64,000 nucleotides of DNA from Streptomyces sp. R302 (lineage in GTDB: Bacteria; Actinomycetota; Actinomycetes; Streptomycetales; Streptomycetaceae). Position 1 is the first letter of the stretch; each line of letters opens with the position of its first letter. The stretch spans positions 391,327 to 455,326 of the forward strand of contig NZ_JABBGE010000009.1 in NCBI RefSeq assembly GCF_012927245.1, written 5' to 3'. The notes beneath the pieces were generated by a model. That model was not told the origin of the DNA and did no database searches. It was given only the letters and a program-made list of their open reading frames with translations. Shown piece by piece: positions 52,497 to 63,417 of the stretch. The translations under genes were made by a program, and so were the position numbers.

Positions 52497-54350
52497 ATGC
52501 CCGAGCTGAGGTCCCGCACTGTCACCCACGGCCGCAACATGGCGGGCGCACGCGCCCTTATGCGCGCCTCCGGTGTACCGGGCGCGGACATCGGGCGGAA
52601 GCCGATCATCGCCGTGGCGAACTCCTTCACCGAGTTCGTCCCCGGCCACACCCACCTCCAGCCGGTCGGCCGGATCGTCTCCGACGCCATCACGGCGGCC
52701 GGCGGCATCGCCCGCGAGTTCAACACGATCGCCGTCGACGACGGCATCGCCATGGGCCACGGCGGCATGCTCTACAGCCTGCCCTCCCGCGACCTGATCG
52801 CGGACAGCGTGGAGTACATGGTCGAGGCGCACTGCGCCGACGCCCTGATCTGCATCTCCAACTGCGACAAGATCACCCCCGGCATGCTGATGGCGGCCCT
52901 GCGCCTGAACATCCCGACGGTCTTCGTCTCCGGCGGCCCGATGGAGTCCGGCCGCGCGACCCTCGTCGACGGCTCGGTCCGCACGCTCGACCTGGTCGAC
53001 GCGATCTCCGACGCGGTGAACCCGAACATCTCGGACGAGGACATCTCCCGCATCGAGGAGAGCGCCTGCCCGACCTGCGGCTCCTGTTCCGGCATGTTCA
53101 CCGCCAACTCGATGAACTGCCTGACCGAGGCCATCGGCCTCTCCCTCCCGGGCAACGGCTCCGTCCTCGCCACCCACACCGCCCGCAAGGCGCTGTACGA
53201 GAACGCCGCCCGCACGGTCGTCGACATCACCCGCCGGTACTACGACGAGGACGACGCCTCCGTCCTGCCGCGCTCCATCGCCACCCGCGCCGCGTTCGAG
53301 AACGCGATGGCCCTGGACATCGCCATGGGCGGCTCGACCAACACGATCCTCCACCTGCTCGCCGCCGCCCAGGAGGCCGAGCTGGACTACGGCCTGCCGG
53401 ACATGGACGAGGTCTCCCGCCGCGTCCCCTGCCTCGCCAAGGTCGCCCCGAACGTCGCCAAGGACCGCACGTACTACATGGAGGACGTGCACCGGGCCGG
53501 CGGCATCCCCGCCATCCTCGGCGAGCTGTACCGCGCGGGCCTGCTCAACGAGGACGTCCACTCCGTCCACTCCCGCTCCATCAAGGAGTGGCTGGACGCC
53601 TGGGACGTGCGCGGCGGCGCGGCCTCCGAGGAGGCCGTCGAGCTGTTCCACGCGGCCCCCGGCTGCGTCCGCTCCGCGACCGCCTTCTCCCAGTCCGAGC
53701 GCTGGGCGAGCCTCGACACCGACGCGGCCGGCGGCTGCATCCGCGACGCCGCCCACGCGTACTCGAAGGACGGCGGCCTCGCCGTTCTGCACGGCAACCT
53801 CGCCGTCGACGGCTGCGTCGTGAAGACCGCCGGCGTCGACGAGTCGATCTGGACCTTCGAGGGCCCGGCCGTCGTCTGCGAGTCGCAGGAGGAGGCCGTC
53901 GAGAAGATCCTGAACAAGCGGGTCGAGGACGGCGACGTGGTCGTCATCCGGTACGAGGGCCCCAAGGGCGGCCCCGGCATGCAGGAGATGCTCTACCCGA
54001 CCTCCTTCCTCAAGGGCCGGGGCCTGGGCAAGACCTGCGCCCTGGTGACCGACGGCCGCTTCTCCGGCGGCACCTCGGGCCTCTCCATCGGCCACGCCTC
54101 CCCGGAGGCGGCCTCGGGCGGCACCATCGCCCTGGTCGAGGACGGCGACCGGATCCGCATCGACATCCCGAACCGCTCGATCGAGCTCCTGGTCGACGAC
54201 GCGACCCTGACCGCCCGCCGCGAGGCCCTCGGCGGCGTCTACGCCCCGAAGAACCGCGAGCGCAAGGTCTCGGCCGCGCTGCGCGCCTACGCCGCCATGG
54301 CCACCAGCGCCGACAAGGGCGCCGTCCGAGACGTCTCGAAGCTCGGCTGA
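52497..54350 (+). CDS. ilvD: dihydroxy-acid dehydratase
   Basis: IlvD dehydrates 2,3-dihydroxy-isovalerate and -methylvalerate to the keto acids of valine and isoleucine synthesis. The 617-aa protein has the Fe-S ligand regions CISNCDKITPGM and CPTCGSCSGMFTANSMNCL, AMGGSTNTILHLLA, GPKGGPGMQEML and TDGRFSGGTSGLSIGHASPEA. CGAGGAG lies about 9 nt before the ATG. It stands alone, with a strong terminator directly after it. Confidence 0.97.
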   Translation: MPELRSRTVTHGRNMAGARALMRASGVPGADIGRKPIIAVANSFTEFVPGHTHLQPVGRIVSDAITAAGGIAREFNTIAVDDGIAMGHGGMLYSLPSRDLIADSVEYMVEAHCADALICISNCDKITPGMLMAALRLNIPTVFVSGGPMESGRATLVDGSVRTLDLVDAISDAVNPNISDEDISRIEESACPTCGSCSGMFTANSMNCLTEAIGLSLPGNGSVLATHTARKALYENAARTVVDITRRYYDEDDASVLPRSIATRAAFENAMALDIAMGGSTNTILHLLAAAQEAELDYGLPDMDEVSRRVPCLAKVAPNVAKDRTYYMEDVHRAGGIPAILGELYRAGLLNEDVHSVHSRSIKEWLDAWDVRGGAASEEAVELFHAAPGCVRSATAFSQSERWASLDTDAAGGCIRDAAHAYSKDGGLAVLHGNLAVDGCVVKTAGVDESIWTFEGPAVVCESQEEAVEKILNKRVEDGDVVVIRYEGPKGGPGMQEMLYPTSFLKGRGLGKTCALVTDGRFSGGTSGLSIGHASPEAASGGTIALVEDGDRIRIDIPNRSIELLVDDATLTARREALGGVYAPKNRERKVSAALRAYAAMATSADKGAVRDVSKLG

Positions 54351-54376
54351 CACCGGCCCCGCACCGGGGGCCGCTA

Positions 54377-54414
54377 GGAAATCCCCCCTCACGCGCGCGT
54401 GAGGGGGGATTTCC
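54377..54414 (+). terminator. perfect 38-bp palindromic terminator after ilvD
   Basis: Bases 54377-54395 are exactly complementary to 54396-54414 (19 bp each, no loop in the DNA), with GGAAATCCCCCC ends giving a GGATTTCCC tail. The centre is a copy of CACGCGCGCGTG (54390-54401). Confidence 0.9.
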
Positions 54415-54530
54415 CGTCGCACGCGCGCGGGTGGGCCGAAAAGCCCGCTCCCCGCGCGTGTGCGCACGCGCTACGCTCGCGCCTCGCTCGATGACGTGTC
54501 ATGTCCACGCCTGCCAGTGAGGGGATCCGC

Positions 54531-54971
54531 ATGCGCGACTCCGTACGCCGCACGGTCCGACGCTCCGCCGTCCTCGCGACCGCCACCGCGGCCTTCGCCG
54601 CCCTCGCCGCCGTCCCGGCGCACGCGGCCACCCCGGCCTCGCTCTGCGGCTCCGGCTACACCCAGGTCGACGTCGAGACCCTGCGGAACTCCACCACCGC
54701 CCTCGCCCGCGTCCACCTGCTCTACAACGCCGCCACCGGCTACAACTGCGTCGTCACCGTGCACACCGACGCCACCGCCGGCTTCCGGCTGCCCACCGGC
54801 GCCTGGCTCACCCCGAAGGGATCCACCACCCGCAAGGACCAGGGCCTGTACGGCTCCTACGCGGGCCCGGTCCGCGCCTACGCCGCCGGCCGCTGCGTCA
54901 GCTGGGGCGGCATGATCGAGGCCGGGGTCGGCACGTACACGTACACCAGCCCCTGGGAGCACTGCGGCTGA
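54531..54971 (+). CDS. secreted SapA-like (spore-associated protein A family) protein
   Basis: The 146-aa product has a typical signal peptide (RRTVRRSAVLATATAAFAALAAVPAHA, cleavage near residue 34) and a small mature domain with four cysteines (LCGSGYTQVD, GYNCVVTV, AAGRCVSWGGMIE, EHCG). The pattern of CGSGY, LLYNAATGYNCVVTVH, GLYGSYAGPVRAYA and CVSWGGMI matches what I recall of streptomycete spore-associated protein A, a small secreted protein found on spores. The ATG at 54531 was chosen over that at 54501 because GAGGGG lies 7 nt upstream. Confidence 0.68.
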   Translation: MRDSVRRTVRRSAVLATATAAFAALAAVPAHAATPASLCGSGYTQVDVETLRNSTTALARVHLLYNAATGYNCVVTVHTDATAGFRLPTGAWLTPKGSTTRKDQGLYGSYAGPVRAYAAGRCVSWGGMIEAGVGTYTYTSPWEHCG

Positions 54972-54989
54972 CGCACGCGGGGGACCGGG

Positions 54990-57242
<2,253 letters not shown>

Positions 57243-57385
57243 CTCCCACCCCCGTGTGGTTCCGCGTCCGTCCGGTCCGCGCGCACCTGCGCGACGCGAC
57301 GGAGCCTAGTCGATGGCCCCCGCGATGTCGGCGGCGCTTGCTAGCCTGCGCGCGTCGCACAGAGTGAAACCAGGGGGAGAACATC

Positions 57386-57640
57386 ATGGCGGTGAAGTAC
57401 TACCCGGTCGCCCCGGGCTACCGGCTCAACGTCCGCTCCGGCCCGAGCACGCAGTACCCGGTGGTCCGGGTGCTCTCCGAGGGAGCGACCGTCCCGGTCC
57501 ACTGCCAGAAGCCCGGCGAGTGGGTCACGGGGCCGTACGGCACCACCCGCATCTGGGACAGCATCGCCCCGGGGCAGTACGTCTCCGACGCGTACGTGAG
57601 GACCGGCAGCGACGACTACGTGGCGCCGCGCTGCGCCTGA
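57386..57640 (+). CDS. small SH3-like domain protein
   Basis: The 84-aa protein is almost entirely a bacterial SH3-like domain (PGYRLNVRSGPSTQYPVVRVLSEGATVPVHCQ, GEWVTGPYGTTRIWD, GQYVSDAYVRTG). Such domains bind cell-wall peptides, but no signal peptide is present, which is odd; it may act in the cytoplasm or leave by another route. Two cysteines could form a disulfide. AGGGGGAGA lies 7 nt before the ATG. Divergent from the kinase gene. Confidence 0.85.
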   Translation: MAVKYYPVAPGYRLNVRSGPSTQYPVVRVLSEGATVPVHCQKPGEWVTGPYGTTRIWDSIAPGQYVSDAYVRTGSDDYVAPRCA

Positions 57641-57689
57641 GGACCTTCGCCTCGGCCCTCGCAGCGCCGTACCGGGGATAATCGACCTC

Positions 57690-58196
57690 GTGAGCGAGGA
57701 CAAGCAGCACCCCGGAACCGGCACGAGCGGACCCCGCCCCGAGGAGATCCGTTTCTTCGGGACCACCTGGGTCGACCACAGCGCCCACTACGGACTGCGG
57801 CGCGCCGGCCTCGCCGCCGGCGCGCTCGCCGCGGCCGTCGCGGGCGCCTTCGTGCTGCGCTTCGCCTACGAGGGACTCCAGGTCGCGGCGGTGGGCGGCC
57901 TCGTGAACACCCTGGTCATCCTGATGTTCGCGATCTGCTCGGCGATCGCCTTCACCAAGACCTGGGAGGGCTTCGGCCGCCGCCCCGCCGACCAGGCCCG
58001 CGAGGACTCCCTCCGGAGCCTCAAGGCCATCGGCTTCATCGGCACGCTCCTCGCCTACGCCCTGCGCTGCCTCATGGAGGCCCCCGGCGAGAAGCTCCGC
58101 CGCGCCGAGTACGAGACGGCCCGCGCCCGCCACGAGAAGCGCCGCGGCGCCCGTACCGGCAACCCGGCCGCCCGCAAGAAGCCCAAGCGCTCCTGA
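57690..58196 (+). CDS. conserved membrane protein, two to three helices, basic tail
   Basis: The 168-aa protein has hydrophobic segments at about residues 38-58 and 66-88, a third weaker one near 112-128, and a strongly basic C-terminus (EKRRGARTGNPAARKKPKRS). The N-terminal IRFFGTTWVDHSAHYGLRRAG is distinctive. GATAAT lies exactly 7 nt before the GTG start with no ribosome site. Unknown function; a hairpin terminator follows. Confidence 0.75.
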   Translation: MSEDKQHPGTGTSGPRPEEIRFFGTTWVDHSAHYGLRRAGLAAGALAAAVAGAFVLRFAYEGLQVAAVGGLVNTLVILMFAICSAIAFTKTWEGFGRRPADQAREDSLRSLKAIGFIGTLLAYALRCLMEAPGEKLRRAEYETARARHEKRRGARTGNPAARKKPKRS

Positions 58197-58231
58197 GGCA
58201 CGGTCCGGCGCGCCCGGACCCGGCCCACCCG

Positions 58232-58260
58232 AGCCCCCGCGATCCTTGACGCGGGGGCTT
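58232..58260 (+). terminator. hairpin terminator whose loop contains a -35 element
   Basis: AGCCCCCGC (58232-58240) pairs with GCGGGGGCT (58251-58259). The 10-nt loop ends in TTGAC, which with the next G forms the TTGACG of the next promoter, so one sequence ends the upstream message and starts the downstream one. Confidence 0.75.
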
Positions 58261-58292
58261 CTCCGTCCCCACAATTCATCACATGATGAATT
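58246..58292 (+). promoter_or_regulatory. promoter of the ABC exporter with a perfect 20-bp operator over the start codon
   Basis: TTGACG (58246-58251), an 18-bp spacer and CACAAT (58270-58275) place the transcript start at about 58283, the A of the ATG, so the mRNA should be leaderless. The perfect palindrome AATTCATCACATGATGAATT (58273-58292) covers the -10 end, start point and first codons. A repressor bound there would block transcription; no regulator gene is adjacent. Confidence 0.72.
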
Positions 58293-59107
58293 ACAGCGCG
58301 GGGGAGCCCGAACCCCCCGACCGGGAACCCGCGATCACCGCCCGCGACCTCACCGTCGTACGCGGCGACCGCGCCGTCCTGCGCGCCCTCGACCTCACCG
58401 TCCCCGCCGGCCGCGTCACCGGCCTCCTCGGCCCCTCCGGCTGCGGCAAGACCACCCTCATTCGCACGATCGTCGGCACCCAGGCCAAGGTCACCGGCAC
58501 CCTCACCGTCCTCGGCAGCCCCGCCGGACACCCGAGCCTCCGCCCCCGCATCGGCTACGTCACCCAGGCCCCGTCCGTCTACGACGACCTCACCGTCCGG
58601 CAGAATCTCGACTACTTCGCCGCCGTCCTCCTCCCCGGCCGCGCCCACCGCCCCGCCCGCGCCACCGCCGTCGAAGCCGCCCTCGCCGACGTCGACCTCA
58701 CCGACCACGCCGACGCCCTCGCCGGACGCCTCTCCGGCGGCCAGCGCAGCCGCGTCTCCCTCGCCGTCGCCCTCCTCGGCAGCCCCGACCTGCTCGTCCT
58801 CGACGAACCCACCGTCGGCCTCGACCCCGTCCTCCGCCGCGACCTGTGGGACCTCTTCCACCGCCTCGCCGCCGACCGGGGCACCACCCTCCTCGTCTCC
58901 TCCCACGTCATGGACGAGGCCGAGCGCTGCCACCGCCTCCTCCTGATGCGCGAGGGCGAGATCCTCGCCGAAGGCAGCCCCGACGCCCTCCGCCGCCGGA
59001 GCGGCACGGACACCGTCGAAGAAGCCTTCCTCCACCTCGTCGACACCGCAGCCGCCCACGCCGCCCGGCCGGCCGGCCCCGCCGCCCACGAGGAGCCCCG
59101 CCCATGA
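58283..59107 (+). CDS. ABC-2 exporter ATP-binding protein
   Basis: A 274-aa ATPase of the drug-export type (DrrA-like): Walker A GPSGCGKTTLIRTI (near residue 54), Q-loop GYVTQAPSVYDDLT, signature LSGGQRSRVSLAVALLG, Walker B LLVLDEPTVGLDP and H-loop LVSSHVMDEAERC. The stop overlaps the permease start by ATGA. The start codon lies inside a 20-bp palindrome (see the promoter entry). Substrate unknown; typical roles are export of lipids or antibiotics. Confidence 0.93.
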   Translation: MMNYSAGEPEPPDREPAITARDLTVVRGDRAVLRALDLTVPAGRVTGLLGPSGCGKTTLIRTIVGTQAKVTGTLTVLGSPAGHPSLRPRIGYVTQAPSVYDDLTVRQNLDYFAAVLLPGRAHRPARATAVEAALADVDLTDHADALAGRLSGGQRSRVSLAVALLGSPDLLVLDEPTVGLDPVLRRDLWDLFHRLAADRGTTLLVSSHVMDEAERCHRLLLMREGEILAEGSPDALRRRSGTDTVEEAFLHLVDTAAAHAARPAGPAAHEEPRP

Positions 59108-59841
59108 GCACCGCACGCACCCTCGCCACCGCGGCCCGCGTCCTGCGCCAGCTCCGCCACGACCCGCGCTCGATCGCCCTGATGCTCCTCGTCCCCTGCG
59201 TGATGCTCTTCCTGCTCCGCTACGTCTTCGACGGCAGCCCGGGGACCTTCGACGACATCGGCGCCTCGCTGCTCGGCATCTTCCCCCTCATCACCATGTT
59301 CCTGGTGACCTCCATCGCCACCCTGCGCGAACGCACCTCCGGCACCCTCGAACGGCTCCTCGCCATGCCCCTCGGCAAGGCCGACCTCATCGCCGGCTAC
59401 GCCCTCGCCTTCGGCCTCGTCGCCGTCGTCCAGTCCGTCCTCGCCACCGGCCTCGCCGTCTGGTTCCTCGGCCTCGACGTCGTCGGCTCCCCCTGGCTCC
59501 TCCTGCTCGTCGCCCTCCTCGACGCCCTCCTCGGCACCGCCCTCGGCCTCTTCGTCTCCGCCTTCGCCGCCTCCGAGTTCCAGGCCGTCCAGTTCATGCC
59601 GGCCGTGATCTTCCCCCAGCTCCTCCTCTGCGGCCTGTTCACCCCGCGCGACAGGATGGCCCCCGCCCTCGAAGCGATCTCGGACGTCCTGCCCATGTCG
59701 TACGCCGTCGACGGCATGAACGAGGTCCTCCGCCACCCCGACGTGACGTCCGCCTTCGTCCGCGACGCCCTCGTCGTCGCGGGCTGCGCCGTCCTCGTCC
59801 TCGCCCTCGGCGCCGCCACCCTCCGCCGCCGCACCCCGTGA
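59104..59841 (+). CDS. ABC-2 type exporter permease
   Basis: The 245-aa membrane protein has six hydrophobic helices and the ABC-2 permease pattern (LRQLRHDPRSIALMLLVPCVMLFLLRYVF; TLRERTSGTLERLLAMPLGKADLIAGYAL; FTPRDRMAPALEAISDVLPMSYAVDGMNEVL). It pairs with the ATPase encoded just upstream (four-base overlap) to form a half-transporter dimer. Confidence 0.93.
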   Translation: MSTARTLATAARVLRQLRHDPRSIALMLLVPCVMLFLLRYVFDGSPGTFDDIGASLLGIFPLITMFLVTSIATLRERTSGTLERLLAMPLGKADLIAGYALAFGLVAVVQSVLATGLAVWFLGLDVVGSPWLLLLVALLDALLGTALGLFVSAFAASEFQAVQFMPAVIFPQLLLCGLFTPRDRMAPALEAISDVLPMSYAVDGMNEVLRHPDVTSAFVRDALVVAGCAVLVLALGAATLRRRTP

Positions 59842-59927
59842 CCGCCCCTCGGACACCCCGCGCACCGGCCGCCCGGCCGGTGCGAGGATGACGGCACGTA
59901 ACCCCCTCCGGCGAGGTGAACAGAGCC

Positions 59928-60737
59928 ATGACCCAGACCGTCGCAGTCCTCGGCACCGGCAAGATCGGTGAAGCCCTCCTCAGCGGCATGATCCGAGCCG
60001 GCTGGCGCCCCGCCCACCTGCTGGTCACCACCCGCCGCGCCGAGCGCGCCGCCGAGCTCCACGACCGCTACGGCGTCGAGGCCGTCACCAACGCCGAGGC
60101 CGCCAAGCGCGCCGACACCCTCATCCTGGCCGTCAAGCCCCAGGACATGGGCCGCCTCCTCGACGAACTCGGCCCCCACGTGGCCGCCGACCGCCTCGTC
60201 GTCAGCGCCGCCGCCGGCATCCCCACCTCCTTCATCGAGGAGCGGCTCAGCCCCGGCACCCCCGTCGTCCGCGTCATGCCCAACACCCCCGTCCTCGTCG
60301 ACGAGGGCATGTCCGTGATCTCCGGCGGCAGCCACGCCACCCCCGAGCACCTCGCCCACACCGAGGAGATCTTCGGCGGCGTCGGCAAGACCCTCCGCGT
60401 CCCCGAGTCCCAGCAGGACGCCGCCACCGCCCTCTCCGGCTCCGGCCCCGCGTACTTCTACTTCCTCGTCGAGGCCATGACCGACGCCGGCATCCTCCTC
60501 GGCCTGCCCCGCGCCCAGGCCCACGACCTCATCGTCCAGGCCGCCATCGGCGCCGCCGTGATGCTCCGCGACAGCGGCGAACACCCGGTGAAGCTCCGCG
60601 AGGCCGTCACCTCCCCCGCCGGCACCACCATCAGCGCCATCCGCGAGCTGGAGAACCACGGCGTCCGCGCCGCCCTCATCGCCGCCCTGGAGGCCGCCCG
60701 CGACCGCAGCCGCGAGCTCGCCTCCGGCAACGGCTAA
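59928..60737 (+). CDS. proC: pyrroline-5-carboxylate reductase
   Basis: ProC reduces pyrroline-5-carboxylate to proline with NAD(P)H. The 269-aa protein has the N-terminal Rossmann motif VAVLGTGKIGEALLSGM, VKPQD, SAAAGIP, VVRVMPNTPVLVDEGMS and the C-terminal signature LSGSGPAYFYFLVEAM ... REAVTSPAGTTISAI. The ATG at 59928 gives the usual MTQTVAVLG start; a GTG at 59916 is possible but adds only MNRA. It is 86 bp from the ABC permease gene and convergent with the isochorismatase. Confidence 0.95.
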   Translation: MTQTVAVLGTGKIGEALLSGMIRAGWRPAHLLVTTRRAERAAELHDRYGVEAVTNAEAAKRADTLILAVKPQDMGRLLDELGPHVAADRLVVSAAAGIPTSFIEERLSPGTPVVRVMPNTPVLVDEGMSVISGGSHATPEHLAHTEEIFGGVGKTLRVPESQQDAATALSGSGPAYFYFLVEAMTDAGILLGLPRAQAHDLIVQAAIGAAVMLRDSGEHPVKLREAVTSPAGTTISAIRELENHGVRAALIAALEAARDRSRELASGNG

Positions 60738-61312
60738 GCGGCGGACAGCACCTCCGCCGTCGTCACGACCCGGGCGAACCTCCCGCCGTGCAGCGACACC
60801 GCCGTCGCCCGGGTCAGCTCCTCCGCCGACCGCGTCCACCCGAACGGCCCCGCCAGGTCGAAGGTGTGCATCGCGTCCAGCGGGAACAGCACGTCGTACC
60901 CGAGGTTCCCGCCCATCCGGGCCGTCGTCTCGTTGCACATGTTCGTCTGGATCCCGACGATCACCACCTGCTCGATCGCCGCGCCCTTCAGCCACGCGTC
61001 CAGGTCCGGCTCCCCGTAGAAGGCGGAGTTCACCGTCTTCGTCACCAGCACCTCGGGCCCGGCCCCCCGGCCCCGCCGCTCCTCGACGAAGTCCTTGAAC
61101 GCGTTCCCGGGGGTCCCCGGCGCCAGCGGCGACCCCGCCTGCCGCGAGTCGTGCCGTACGAACACCACCGGCCGGCCCGTCTCCTGCCACCGGTCGATCA
61201 GGGCGGCCATGTTCTCCTCCGCCTCCGGGTTGTCCCGCCGTCCCCAGAATTCGTACGCGAAGCCCTTCTGGACGTCGATGACGATCAGCGCCGCGTTCTC
61301 CTCGATCTCCAT
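60734..61312 (-). CDS. isochorismatase-family cysteine hydrolase
   Basis: The 192-aa protein has the Asp-Lys-Cys triad of the family: Asp 13 in LIVIDVQKGF, Lys in VLVTKTVNSAFYG and the nucleophile Cys in VVIVGIQTNMCNETTARMGG. Members cleave amide or ether bonds (nicotinamide, N-carbamoyl compounds, isochorismate). The substrate here is not evident. The ATG at 61312 is used; a GTG at 61318 adds two residues. Divergent from a GlxA-type regulator that probably controls it; the last four bases overlap the convergent proC stop. Confidence 0.9.
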   Translation of the reverse strand: MEIEENAALIVIDVQKGFAYEFWGRRDNPEAEENMAALIDRWQETGRPVVFVRHDSRQAGSPLAPGTPGNAFKDFVEERRGRGAGPEVLVTKTVNSAFYGEPDLDAWLKGAAIEQVVIVGIQTNMCNETTARMGGNLGYDVLFPLDAMHTFDLAGPFGWTRSAEELTRATAVSLHGGRFARVVTTAEVLSAA

Positions 61313-61370
61313 GACCACGATCCTGCCGGGGCCCGACCGCCCGCCCCAGAGGTACGGAAGCCGGCGATCG

Positions 61371-61390
61371 ATGGTTTACTGCCACACCAT
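61371..61390. promoter_or_regulatory. inverted repeat ATGGT-N10-ACCAT at the glxA-type start
   Basis: Arms ATGGT (61371-61375) and ACCAT (61386-61390) lie one helical turn plus arm length apart in the gap between the divergent isochorismatase and GlxA-type genes; the second arm includes the first bases of the regulator start codon. This is a reasonable AraC-type or self-regulation site, but short. Confidence 0.35.
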
Positions 61391-62387
61391 GCCAGCCCCC
61401 CAGCGCATCGCCCTCCTCACCTTCCCCGGCATCCGCGCCTTCGACGTCTCCGTCGTCACCGAGGTCTGGGGCACCGACCGCGTCCGCCACGGCGTCCCCG
61501 CCTTCGACCTCCGCCGCACCGCCGCCGACCCGGCCGCCCCGATCCCCCTCCGCGGCGGCCTGAGCCTCACCCCCGACCGCCCCCTCGACTGGATCGACGC
61601 CCTCACCCCCACCGACCTCGTCCTCGTCCCCGGCATCGAGGACCCCGACGCCGACGTCCCGGCCCCCGCCCTCGACGCCCTCCGCCGCGCCCACACCGCC
61701 GGCGTCCCCGTCGCCTCCCTCTGCGCCGGCGCCTTCGTCCTTGCCCGCGCCGGCCTCCTGGACGGCCGCCGCGCGGTCACCCACTGGCGCCTCGCCGACA
61801 CCCTCGCCGCCCGCCACCCCAAGGTCCGTGTCGAACCCGAGGCGCTCTACATCGAGGACACCGGCATCTGGACCTCGGCCGGCACCGCCGCCGGCATCGA
61901 CCTCTGCCTCCACCTGGTCCGTACGGCCCACGGCGCCGAGGCCGCCGCCACCGTCGCCCGCTCGATGGTCACCGCCCCCTTCCGCACCGGCACCCAGGCC
62001 CAGTTCATCGAGCGCCCCACCCCCAGGACCGACCGCGACGCCGACGCCCTCGCCGCCGTACGCGCCCACGCGCTCGCCCACCTCGACCAGCCCCACACCG
62101 TCGCGAGCCTGGCGGCCCACGCCGGCATGTCCCCCCGCTCCTTCGCCCGCCACTTCCAGGCCACCACCGGCACCACCCCCCTCCACTGGCTCATCACCCA
62201 GCGCGTCGCCGCCGCCCAGAAACTCCTCGAACGCACCGACCACCCCCTCCCCGAGGTGGCCCGCCGCGCGGGCTTCGGCAGCGAGGTCACGATGCGCCAG
62301 CACTTCGCCTCGCACCTCGCCACCAGCCCGCGCGACTACCGCGGCGCCTTCCGTCAGACGGCCGGCAGCAGCCCGATCGCCCGGTAG
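61389..62387 (+). CDS. GlxA-family (DJ-1/PfpI plus AraC) transcriptional regulator
   Basis: A 332-aa regulator with an N-terminal DJ-1/PfpI-like domain (IALLTFPGIRAFDVSVVTEVWG; nucleophile-elbow-like SLCAGAFVLARAGLLDGRRAVTHW) and a C-terminal pair of AraC helix-turn-helix motifs (TVASLAAHAGMSPRSFARHFQATTG; PLPEVARRAGFGSEVTMRQHFASHLATSPRDYR). Such regulators often stand next to the hydrolase gene they control, as here. TACTGC lies 6 nt before the ATG. Ligand unknown. Its stop lies 34 bp inside the 3' end of the convergent trpS gene. Confidence 0.93.
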   Translation: MPAPQRIALLTFPGIRAFDVSVVTEVWGTDRVRHGVPAFDLRRTAADPAAPIPLRGGLSLTPDRPLDWIDALTPTDLVLVPGIEDPDADVPAPALDALRRAHTAGVPVASLCAGAFVLARAGLLDGRRAVTHWRLADTLAARHPKVRVEPEALYIEDTGIWTSAGTAAGIDLCLHLVRTAHGAEAAATVARSMVTAPFRTGTQAQFIERPTPRTDRDADALAAVRAHALAHLDQPHTVASLAAHAGMSPRSFARHFQATTGTTPLHWLITQRVAAAQKLLERTDHPLPEVARRAGFGSEVTMRQHFASHLATSPRDYRGAFRQTAGSSPIAR

Positions 62388-63352
62388 GCCCGGTCGACCA
62401 GCGGCCGCGCCGTCCCCCGGGCCCGCTCGGCCCCCCGCCGCAGCACCCCGTCCACGTACGCCGGGTCCGCCGCGAGCTCGGCATGCCGCTCCCGCACCGG
62501 CCGCAGCAGCTCCACGACCGCGTCCGCCGTGTCCTTCTTCAGAGCCCCGTACGAGGCGTACCCGCCGGCCAGCTCCTCCGGGTCCCCACCCGTGGCCGCC
62601 GCCATCAGATCGAGCAGGTTCGTGACCCCCGGCTTGAGCTCCCGGTCGTAGGCGACCTCCTGCCCGCTGTCGGTCACCGCCCGCATGACCTTCCGCCGCA
62701 CGGTGTCCGCGTCGTCGAGCAGATAGACGATCCCCGTCCCGTTCTCGTGCGACTTCCCCATCTTCGACGTGGGGTCCTGGAGGTCCATCACCCGCGCCGC
62801 CACCGCCGGCCGCGTCGCCCTCGGCACGGTGAAGACGTGCCCGTACCGCTGGTTGAACCGCACCGCCAGATCCCGCGTCAGCTCCACGTGCTGCGTCTGG
62901 TCCTCACCCACCGGCACCTCGTCGGCCCCGTAGGCCAGGATGTCCGCCGCCATCAGCACGGGATAGGTGAGCAGCGACAGCCGTACCCCCTGCCCGGCCT
63001 CCCGCGCCTGCACGCTCTTCTCCTTGTACTGGATCATCCGCCGCAGCTCGCCGTCGGTGGCCGTGCACTCCAGGAGGTACGACAGCCGGGCGTGCTCGTC
63101 CACATGGCTCTGCACGAACAGCGTGCAGAGCTCCGGATCGAGCCCCGAGGCCAGCAGCAGCGTCGCCGCCTGCCGGCTCAGCCGGCGCACCCGCGCGGGA
63201 TCGTGCTCCACGGTCAGCGCGTGCAGATCCACCACGCTGAACAGCGCCTCGCCCTGGTGCTGATCCACCTCGACCCACCGCCGTACGGCCCCGAGGTAGT
63301 TGCCCAGCGTCAGATGCCCCGTCGGCTTGACCCCGCTGAAGATCCTCGTCAT
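62354..63352 (-). CDS. trpS: tryptophanyl-tRNA synthetase, attenuator-controlled (trpRS1-like)
   Basis: TrpS charges tRNA-Trp. The 332-aa class I synthetase has the HIGH-like FSGVKPTGHLTLGNYLGA and KMSKS-like TSKMGKSHENG motifs, GEDQTQHVELTRDLA, and a C-terminal helical domain. A Trp-Trp leader peptide and mutually exclusive hairpins lie upstream, the arrangement known for the auxiliary, indolmycin-resistant TrpRS1 of S. coelicolor, so it is probably the inducible second enzyme. Resistance cannot be read directly. The last 34 bp overlap the convergent GlxA-type gene. Confidence 0.93.
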   Translation of the reverse strand: MTRIFSGVKPTGHLTLGNYLGAVRRWVEVDQHQGEALFSVVDLHALTVEHDPARVRRLSRQAATLLLASGLDPELCTLFVQSHVDEHARLSYLLECTATDGELRRMIQYKEKSVQAREAGQGVRLSLLTYPVLMAADILAYGADEVPVGEDQTQHVELTRDLAVRFNQRYGHVFTVPRATRPAVAARVMDLQDPTSKMGKSHENGTGIVYLLDDADTVRRKVMRAVTDSGQEVAYDRELKPGVTNLLDLMAAATGGDPEELAGGYASYGALKKDTADAVVELLRPVRERHAELAADPAYVDGVLRRGAERARGTARPLVDRAYRAIGLLPAV

Positions 63353-63417
63353 CGCGTTCCGCTCCTTCTCCGTCCAACGCCGGCCCGACGGCCCGGCTCC
63401 CGGAGGGGGATACGCGA

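Noticed and set aside
51703..54350. Whether the TetR gene and ilvD form an operon.
   Set aside because: A 179-bp gap with tandem repeats and a separate ribosome site for ilvD gives no sign of coupling.
59397..62315. A 972-codon minus-strand open frame across the permease, proC and GlxA-type genes.
   Set aside because: It overlaps several genes with recognised families and is composed almost only of Gly, Ala, Glu, Val and Asp.
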